The position numbers and the translations under genes are program-made. DNA of 5,838 nucleotides from Promethearchaeota archaeon (GTDB taxonomy: Archaea; Asgardarchaeota; Lokiarchaeia; Sigynarchaeales; SOKP01). The stretch lies in NCBI GenBank assembly GCA_016839425.1, contig JAEOUI010000226.1:1-5838 (forward strand), in the 5' to 3' direction. This document shows positions 1 to 4,225 of the stretch, piece by piece; the first letter of the stretch is position 1, and each line of letters begins with the position of its first letter. The notes beneath the pieces were generated by a model. It was not told the DNA's origin and searched no databases. It saw only the letters and a program-made list of their open reading frames with translations.

Positions 1-2
1 GT

Positions 3-458
3 AAAGGAAACGAAATATTATGTGTTATAAAAGTACATAAGGATCAAGGATATTGGCCTAAAGATATATCAGGGAATTGGACTTTAGTACCTCCTATAAC
101 TATCGATCAAGAATATGTAAAAGAGAGTTTACTCATTAAGGATAATTTTGAAGAAACTTTCAAAAGTTATTCAAATGTCATTAAGGATCTCGAGATCATT
201 GCCATTAATAAAGTTGAAAATATTGATGAACTTAAAAATTTTCAAATGTATCACATGCTCCGAAAACTTCAACCAATACCTCATTTTCCAACTAAACAAA
301 ACGAAATTTCGTTATATGCAACTCGTAATGGTTATTATGAATCTCCGAAAAAGATTAGTGCGAAAAAAATAGCCGAAAAATTTAATATTTCAATTTCGGC
401 TGTAAATGAACATCTTCGGAAAGCAGAAAGGAGCGCCATGAAATATTTCTTTAGCTAA
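3..458 (+). CDS. Bacterio-opsin activator-type HTH (HTH_10) transcriptional regulator, 5'-truncated
   Basis: The frame is open from the window edge to the TAA at 456-458, giving 151 residues and no start codon, so the gene begins outside the window. The last ~55 residues match the HTH_10 domain seen at the C-terminus of archaeal bacterio-opsin activator (Bat)-like proteins: an aromatic 'GYYESPKKIS' lead, then 'AKKIAEKFNIS' and the recognition helix 'ISAVNEHLRKAER', ending close to the C-terminus as is usual. The ~95 visible residues before it (tryptophans in the WP and GNW stretches, then a charged helix) form the unrecognised regulatory half, so the signal sensed is unknown. It is expected to be a cytosolic DNA-binding protein. 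It lies 131 bp upstream of the SDR gene on the same strand, but that gene has its own TATA box, so an operon is not implied. The HTH_10 assignment is strong; the regulon is unknown. Confidence 0.85.
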   Translation, partial: KGNEILCVIKVHKDQGYWPKDISGNWTLVPPITIDQEYVKESLLIKDNFEETFKSYSNVIKDLEIIAINKVENIDELKNFQMYHMLRKLQPIPHFPTKQNEISLYATRNGYYESPKKISAKKIAEKFNISISAVNEHLRKAERSAMKYFFS

Positions 459-528
459 AAGAATAATTCTATTATATTTTGTAAATAGGATAAAATATCT
501 GTAATTTAAAATAATTATTAATACCTCC

Positions 529-536
529 TTATAAAT
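529..536 (+). promoter_or_regulatory. TATA box (box A) of the SDR gene
   Basis: TTATAAAT lies 54 nt ahead of the ATG at 590. An archaeal start about 26 nt downstream of its centre would fall near 559, giving a leader of ~30 nt. There is no Shine-Dalgarno before the ATG (the last 15 nt are only A and T), so initiation would be SD-independent. The flank upstream of the TATA is pyrimidine-rich (cctcc), unlike the purine-rich BRE seen at the other promoters of this window. Confidence 0.6.
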
Positions 537-537
537 A

Positions 538-553
538 GCTTGCGATCCCAAGC
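538..553 (+). promoter_or_regulatory. Inverted repeat just downstream of the SDR TATA box, candidate operator
   Basis: GCTTG (538-542) and CAAGC (549-553) form a 5-bp inverted repeat around CGATCC, beginning 2 bp after the TATA box and ending before the predicted start of transcription. A repressor bound here would block initiation. This is one of the few G/C-containing stretches in the intergenic region. Chance occurrence cannot be excluded with arms this short. Confidence 0.3.
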
Positions 554-589
554 AATACATAGAAATTAATCAATAAATAAAATTTAATT

Positions 590-1471
590 ATGCCTAAAAA
601 GAAAAATTTTAAGAAAAAATATGCACTCGTCACTGGTGCAGGGACGGGCCGTGGGGAAGTAACTGCAGAGTTATTGGGAAAAAACGGATGGATTGTATAT
701 GGCACACATATTCCAAGCCAATCACCCGATAAACTAAACAAGATGAAAAATGTGACTCCAATCGTCTTGGACATTACCGATGCAGAAGCAGTCGATGAGA
801 CTGTAGCGAAAATTTCAAAAGAAGTTGGGGAAAATGGATTATCAACCCTAGTAAATGTTGCGGCGCTAGCAGAGACGGCAGGCGGAATAATAGAGGGAGT
901 CTCTGAAGATAGAGTTAGGGCATTAATGGAAGTGAATCTTTTCGGAACATTGCGGATGTGCGTTAAATTTCTTCCATTGTTACGAAAATATGGAGAAGCA
1001 AGAATCGTGAATGTGACAACTTCGGGATGCCGAATACCAGCACCATTTGCAGGTATCTACGCTATCTCTAAATTTGCCGTAATGGGAATAACGAACTCAT
1101 TTCGATTAGAACTCGCACCCTTTGGAATACAATGTACTTCGATCGAACCCGCCGCCATGGACACTCCAATGACGGCAAATCACGAAGAAAACATGAAAAA
1201 AACATGGGATCGAATGCCGGATTTCGTGAGAGATCTTTATAAACCAAAATTAGAATTCGCTCAATCAATCATGACCGAGCAATTGAACCACGCTGATCCT
1301 CCTATAGTTCTTGCAGAAATAATATTAAAAGCATTAAAAGCAAAAAAGATGAAAATGAGATACGCAGGTGGAACGGGAGCAGATAAATTACCAATGGCCG
1401 TGAGACTGTTAGGAGAAGATAGGTTCGAGAAAATGGTAATCAAGAATCTCAAACTAAATCCCCTAAAATGA
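590..1471 (+). CDS. Short-chain dehydrogenase/reductase (SDR) family oxidoreductase
   Basis: A 293-residue classical-type SDR, expected to be a cytosolic NAD(P)H-dependent carbonyl/alcohol oxidoreductase. Visible in order: lysine-rich N-terminus (3-10), cofactor glycine motif TGAGTGRG (15-22), LDITD adenine-contact motif (60-64), NVAA (89-92) in place of the usual NNAG, the active-site Asn in MEVNLFGT (N116), NVTTSG (141-146), and YAISK (157-161) with catalytic Tyr157 and Lys161, then 'RLELAPFGIQ' and 'EPAAMDTPMT'. The pattern 'NLFGTLR...LPLLRK...LELAPFGI' recalls the retinol/17-beta-hydroxysteroid/3-hydroxybutyrate dehydrogenase-like subgroup, but substrate cannot be called. The catalytic Ser position aligns with Thr144, with Ser145 next to it. 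The ATG at 590 fits the TATA spacing and leaves only ten residues before the first beta strand. It looks monocistronic: own promoter, and a hairpin terminator 67 bp after the stop. Confidence 0.9.
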   Translation: MPKKKNFKKKYALVTGAGTGRGEVTAELLGKNGWIVYGTHIPSQSPDKLNKMKNVTPIVLDITDAEAVDETVAKISKEVGENGLSTLVNVAALAETAGGIIEGVSEDRVRALMEVNLFGTLRMCVKFLPLLRKYGEARIVNVTTSGCRIPAPFAGIYAISKFAVMGITNSFRLELAPFGIQCTSIEPAAMDTPMTANHEENMKKTWDRMPDFVRDLYKPKLEFAQSIMTEQLNHADPPIVLAEIILKALKAKKMKMRYAGGTGADKLPMAVRLLGEDRFEKMVIKNLKLNPLK

Positions 1472-1537
1472 ACACATAAAAATAATTCATAAATAGAAGA
1501 TTGCACTAAATACTTCGTCCAAAATAGACTATTAATT

Positions 1538-1571
1538 GAGTTCCATCGTTAAGATGGAACTCTTTTTTTTT
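1538..1571 (+). terminator. Hairpin plus U-tract terminator
   Basis: GAGTTCCATC (1538-1547) and GATGGAACTC (1553-1562) are perfect reverse complements, giving a 10-bp stem with a 5-nt GTTAA loop, followed at once by nine T (1563-1571). This is the only strong stem in the window. The T run lies on one side only, so it acts on plus-strand transcripts, most simply as the 3' end of the SDR mRNA. Archaeal RNA polymerase stops at U-tracts alone; the stem may also protect the 3' end. Confidence 0.75.
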
Positions 1572-1640
1572 GTGATATATTCTGTTTAAAAAGGCTTTTT
1601 GATATAACAAGGTGGAAACTGTGTCTATTAGAGAACCTAT

Positions 1641-1650
1641 TCTTTAAATG
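1641..1650 (+). promoter_or_regulatory. Possible TATA box of the Imm5-like gene
   Basis: The TTTAAAT core (1643-1649) has its centre about 30 nt before the candidate TTG start at 1676, placing the transcription start near 1672. The mRNA would then be almost leaderless. No Shine-Dalgarno precedes 1676. This is weak evidence in very AT-rich sequence. Confidence 0.3.
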
Positions 1651-1675
1651 ATAAAAAAAATCATAAACTACCAAA

Positions 1676-2107
1676 TTGCGAGATAAACGATTTGTTCGAG
1701 ACCATCGGGGCGGAATGTAAAAGTTAGAACAACATCGACATTTAATAAATTGGGCCATTGAATGCGCAAAACATATATTGCCTCTTTTAAATACTATAGA
1801 CAAAAGACTCAATGAAGCCTTATTAATCGCAGAAGCAAGGGAAAAAGGAAAAGCTTCAGTAGGAGAAGCAAGAAAAGCATCGGTAAGTGCACACACAACA
1901 GCACGAGAATCATCAGATCTGGTTTCTCAATTCATTGCCCGTTCAATAGGTCACACCGTTGCCACGGCTCACATGGCAGATCATTCGCTAGGAGCAGCTT
2001 TATATGCCTTGAAAGCTGTGAAAAGCGCTGGAAAATCGGTCCAAGCAGAGAAAGAATGGCAAAATGAACAATTACCACAAGAAATCAGAAATTGTCTTAA
2101 CTACTAG
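1676..2107 (+). pseudogene. Imm5-like 'putative immunity protein', interrupted by an in-frame TAA
   Basis: Read through from TTG 1676, the frame gives about 142 residues that match the Imm5-like family (named as putative immunity proteins of polymorphic toxin systems; biochemical role unproven). Visible family blocks: 'RDKRFVRDHRGG' at the N-terminus, 'EQHRHLINWAIECAKHIL', 'GKASVGEARKASVSAH', 'GHTVATAHMADHSLGAALYA', and the C-terminal 'EWQNEQLPQEIR'. The first and second blocks are in the same frame but are separated by TAA at 1718-1720. From memory, relatives read RGG-x-L-x-x-E/D-x-HR here, so the stop sits at the Leu position and could come from TTA to TAA. No further stop or frameshift exists over the next 128 codons. 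After the stop the only usable start is TTG 1778, which would lose the HR...WA...CA helix. No ATG starts the frame upstream (TAA at 1664-1666). It is a recent pseudogene, a readthrough gene or a sequence error. No toxin gene is visible nearby. Confidence 0.8.
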
Positions 2108-2124
2108 AAATGTAAAAGAGAAAC

Positions 2125-2157
2125 ACTTCAAAATATAAAATCAAAAGGAAAACCTTC
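2125..2157 (-). terminator. U-rich 3' region of the flavodoxin gene
   Basis: On the minus strand, 18-50 nt past the flavodoxin stop, several U-tracts (ggtttt, ccttttgatttt, atatttt) follow each other. Such U-rich stretches commonly end archaeal transcripts. There is no stem beyond the weak repeats at 2159-2189, and the exact end point cannot be read from the sequence. Confidence 0.35.
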
Positions 2158-2158
2158 A

Positions 2159-2189
2159 CCTAAAATCATTGCTTTTTAGGATAAAAAGC
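2159..2189. repeat. Two overlapping inverted repeats at the convergent gene junction
   Basis: CCTAAAA (2159-2165) pairs with TTTTAGG (2174-2180), 7 bp with an 8-nt loop. GCTTTTT (2171-2177) pairs with AAAAAGC (2183-2189), 7 bp with a 5-nt loop. They share 2174-2177, so only one can form at a time. The second spans the flavodoxin stop codon (2176-2178, minus strand). The stems are AT-rich and weak. Possible roles are 3'-end formation or insulation between the converging Imm5-like and flavodoxin genes. Confidence 0.45.
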
Positions 2190-2640
2190 GCATGAATTCG
2201 GAGAGAAAGGCGTTGGTATCATCTTTCCAATTATTAGGTAAAGCTATTTTTTTCCAATCGATTCCATCTGCCGAGGTGCAGACTGGAAGAGATTTTTCTA
2301 ATAATTCTATTTTGGGTAAATTAATGGTGATTTGTTCCTTGATATTTATACAAACATTATCACCAGTATAACAATTAAATACAGCAGCTTTAGATATTTG
2401 TGAATTAAGTTTACCTAGTTTCTTTAGAAATTTCGTTAGACTACGAACGGGTTTACCAAAATGCGTTGGACCACCTACTATTAATGCTACCGGCTGATAA
2501 GCAATTAATTGCGACGGTTTAGTCTTCGTCGCTCTAAATATTTGCACAAAGTTACCGCTTTCCTGTATTTTCTCAGCTAAAAACTCTGCTACTTGTTTTG
2601 AATTTCCGTACTTGCTTTCATATAAAATTGCGATCTTCAT
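2176..2640 (-). CDS. Flavodoxin domain protein
   Basis: A 154-residue single-domain flavodoxin, close to the usual length of short flavodoxins, expected to bind FMN and carry electrons in the cytosol. The first strand 'MKIAILYESKYGNSKQVA' ends in the phosphate-binding loop (S9-K15, SKYGNSK), in place of the common T/S-x-T-x-N-T. The second flavin loop is 'GGPTHFGKP' (56-64), with His60 and Phe61 where isoalloxazine contacts occur. The third is 'NCYTGDN' (89-95), a glycine-aspartate loop after the fourth strand. The C-terminus has a cysteine (C121) and a final helix. The ATG at 2638-2640 has an AGGT Shine-Dalgarno (2648-2651) seven nt upstream and its own TATA, so it need not be co-transcribed with the regulator gene 116 bp upstream. 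It converges with the Imm5-like gene. Partner enzymes are not evident; the neighbouring SDR normally uses NAD(P)H, not flavodoxin. Confidence 0.88.
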   Translation of the reverse strand: MKIAILYESKYGNSKQVAEFLAEKIQESGNFVQIFRATKTKPSQLIAYQPVALIVGGPTHFGKPVRSLTKFLKKLGKLNSQISKAAVFNCYTGDNVCINIKEQITINLPKIELLEKSLPVCTSADGIDWKKIALPNNWKDDTNAFLSEFMRFLS

Positions 2641-2688
2641 TATAATTACCTATATTCATTTTGCATTGGAGAATAGAATGAAATTGAG

Positions 2689-2700
2689 ATATTTAAATTT
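2689..2700 (-). promoter_or_regulatory. TATA box of the flavodoxin gene
   Basis: Read on the minus strand, AAATTTAAATAT carries a TTTAAATA core with A-rich sequence upstream. Its distance puts the transcription start near 2668 and gives a leader of about 27 nt that includes the AGGT Shine-Dalgarno (2648-2651). Confidence 0.5.
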
Positions 2701-2756
2701 TAATTTCAAGAGTTAACAAGGATTGTTTTCTTCTATGAGTTCAGAATTTAGAATAA

Positions 2757-3905
2757 TTATAGTAAGATACTTTTATCTTTTTGAATCATATTTAATCGTT
2801 GATTTAGGTATTTTATCTCAAGAAATTTAAAATATTGCTTGTATTGTTCGTAAGAATGATCTAGATCCTCAAAAACATTCAATAAATTTTCATATTGTTT
2901 AATCTCTTCTTTTTTTATTTTTTGAATCAAATCGGATATTTTTTGTTTCACATTTAAAGCGTATTTAGCATTAACTCTTAGTTTATTTATCAAGCGAGTG
3001 TCCCAAGATTGAACCATGAGGTAATATTTTTTTCGATCCCGAGGTTTTTTAATAATTTTTACCATTTTCCATTCTACTAATAGTTTAAGAGCATCGGATA
3101 TCGTACTTCTCTGAATTTTAGTGGCTCGTTCTATCTCTTCTTGGGTCAAAGGACGGTTTTCTAAAAGCAATTCAGTCCCTATTATCGTTCTCGCAATCAT
3201 TATTTGGGACTCTCCTGATGTTAAATTTTCTCTAAATTTTTGATAAAATTTTGCTTTAAGTTGAGTATAAAGTTCGTTTAAATTCCCTTCTAAAATCTGT
3301 TTTTCTCTAAACTTTTTAAGTATTTCTTTAGGTTTTAGGAGAGTCTGGAGAAATGCAAGATTTTCGGGATTATTGGTTAAAGTAAATTCAGACACTCTAG
3401 ATGTTTCAAGGTGTCCATATTTTATCATATCTAACAAATCTTTTGTCGAGCTTGATAATAAATTTAAATAAATCTCGCCCATTTTTATGGATTGTTCCAA
3501 AAATTGTTTAAAATCCTGAAATTTTTGATGTTTTGTAATATAAGGTTCTAATTCTTCAAGTATGGGTTCAATAAAATCTACCTTATCTTTATATAAATTC
3601 ATCAGCATTGAAAAAAACTTTATCATAAAATCCCTCACGGATATATCAATTGCGTAAAATTTTTTTCTTATTCCTGGTTTTTTCACGATTGTTACTAAAC
3701 CATTAGCTTGAATTAAGGTTAACATTTGTGAAATGGTTGTTTTTGAATAGCCCGTTAAGGATTCAAGGTCATCTTGAGTATTAGATTCATTGGTAGATAA
3801 TAATATTGCAAATAAACATCCAAAGAATTTTTTAGGATAAATTAAACCATCGTGTTGATCCTCAATAAATATTATAAATTCTCTCAAGAGATCTTTGCGA
3901 GTCAT
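2757..3905 (-). CDS. Tandem GbsR/MarR-like winged-helix transcriptional regulator (two fused units)
   Basis: A 382-residue cytosolic regulator made of two related halves. Winged-helix unit 1 is ~24-87 (TQDDLE 43-48, recognition helix with TTIS 56-59, wing 'VKKPGIRKKFYA' 74-85). Unit 2 is ~234-298 (TQEEIE 254-259, STIS 267-270, wing 'IKKPRDRKKYYL' 285-296). The two align without a gap at a constant offset of 211 residues, with 18 identities over the 43 positions 43-85. Each unit is followed by long charged helices (about 90-165 and 300-375), as in GbsR-type proteins, where they dimerise. The protein is about twice the length of a single-unit GbsR, so it may fold as an intramolecular dimer and bind an asymmetric site. 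The ATG (3903-3905) has GTGAT (3911-3915) as a partial Shine-Dalgarno and a TATA at 3937-3948. It is divergent from the acyltransferase gene, a likely target (inference). Ligand unknown. Confidence 0.8.
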   Translation of the reverse strand: MTRKDLLREFIIFIEDQHDGLIYPKKFFGCLFAILLSTNESNTQDDLESLTGYSKTTISQMLTLIQANGLVTIVKKPGIRKKFYAIDISVRDFMIKFFSMLMNLYKDKVDFIEPILEELEPYITKHQKFQDFKQFLEQSIKMGEIYLNLLSSSTKDLLDMIKYGHLETSRVSEFTLTNNPENLAFLQTLLKPKEILKKFREKQILEGNLNELYTQLKAKFYQKFRENLTSGESQIMIARTIIGTELLLENRPLTQEEIERATKIQRSTISDALKLLVEWKMVKIIKKPRDRKKYYLMVQSWDTRLINKLRVNAKYALNVKQKISDLIQKIKKEEIKQYENLLNVFEDLDHSYEQYKQYFKFLEIKYLNQRLNMIQKDKSILL

Positions 3906-3936
3906 TTTTTATCACTTTATAATAATAATATGTTTT

Positions 3937-3948
3937 ATTATATAAGTA
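3937..3948 (-). promoter_or_regulatory. TATA box of the tandem regulator gene
   Basis: Minus-strand ACTTATATAATA is preceded by CACGAAAAT as a purine-rich BRE. Transcription should start near 3915, leaving only about ten nt of leader, within or next to the GTGAT Shine-Dalgarno-like element. An inverted repeat TAATAA-n6-TTATTA (3923-3940) covers the start region and the downstream edge of the TATA, a possible autoregulatory site. Confidence 0.55.
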
Positions 3949-4160
3949 TTTTCGTGATTTTTAGGTTTTTTAGAATTTTATAGTCTTATTAGATGGGAAC
4001 AAGAGGAGAACCTGGATTCTAATGCTTATTATTGGCTAAGGGATTAGATTCTTTCCTTATTTGATTTTTTGGTTATGATATTTTACATATTATTTACTTG
4101 AATTGCTGAAATAATTTTGGTCTTATTTCATCTTTCTGGACTTTTGCGTTTTTGTGAAAA

Positions 4161-4170
4161 CATTTATAAG
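4161..4170 (+). promoter_or_regulatory. TATA box of the acyltransferase gene
   Basis: CATTTATAAG with GTGAAAA directly upstream forms a good BRE-TATA pair. The start of transcription is expected near 4193, ~33 nt before the TTG start. An inverted repeat GTTTT-TGTG-AAAAC (4148-4161) overlaps the BRE position and could be an operator that competes with TFB binding. Confidence 0.6.
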
Positions 4171-4211
4171 CGAGAATCAACATACTAATAGTAACTTGAA
4201 AAAATAAAAAA

Positions 4212-4218
4212 AGGTGAT
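4212..4218 (+). promoter_or_regulatory. Shine-Dalgarno that decides the acyltransferase start
   Basis: AGGTGAT matches the archaeal 16S 3' end complement (GGAGGTGAT). It stands seven nt before TTG 4226. The GTG at 4214-4216 is inside this element and has no Shine-Dalgarno of its own, so TTG 4226 is the more likely start, four residues shorter. Confidence 0.6.
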
Positions 4219-4225
4219 AATAAAA

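Larger units (their letters stand above)
3906..4211. other. Divergent intergenic region between regulator and acyltransferase
   Basis: About 300 bp without a convincing gene. The two ends hold the core promoters of the flanking genes. Between them (~3960-4145) the sequence is T-rich on the plus strand and has no ORF longer than a few codons; the only ATG-stop frame of note is nine codons (3993-4022), in a locally G-richer patch. A weak dyad TCTAAT (4018-4023) / ATTAGA (4054-4059) is present. The central stretch is long for two archaeal core promoters and leaves room for regulator sites or an untranslated RNA, but nothing specific is recognisable. Confidence 0.6.

Noticed and set aside
148..372. 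Plus-strand frame of 74 codons
   Set aside because: It overlaps the HTH_10 gene in another frame. The frame of 3-458 carries the recognisable domain; this one has no domain and is low-complexity.
529..774. Minus-strand frame opposite the SDR promoter and N-terminus
   Set aside because: It is a shadow of the SDR coding sequence with no domain. The minus-strand frames at 1068-1268, 1261-1506 and 5317-5616 are rejected for the same reason.
1588..1600. AAAAAG-G-CTTTTT dyad
   Set aside because: It has no room for a hairpin loop without losing most pairs, and such A/T dyads are expected by chance at this base composition.
1688..1715. tRNA T-arm-like TTCGAGA string
   Set aside because: The flanking five bases on each side do not pair and no acceptor, D or anticodon arm can be built. 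The stretch is the coding sequence of the Imm5-like N-terminal block.
1718..1720. Stop-codon reassignment such as pyrrolysine
   Set aside because: Pyrrolysine uses TAG, and TAA is the terminal stop of the HTH, flavodoxin, regulator and acyltransferase genes in this window.
1549..1896. Minus-strand frame of 115 codons
   Set aside because: It runs antisense to the terminator hairpin and the Imm5-like coding sequence, with no recognisable domain. The plus-strand family match explains the region.
1676..2107. Toxin-immunity system
   Set aside because: Only the Imm5-like member is present. No toxin or secretion gene is in the window, so a polymorphic toxin locus cannot be claimed.
3993..4022. Nine-codon ATG frame in the divergent region
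   Set aside because: It is too short, with no Shine-Dalgarno ahead of the ATG. The GAGGAG-like string lies inside it rather than upstream.
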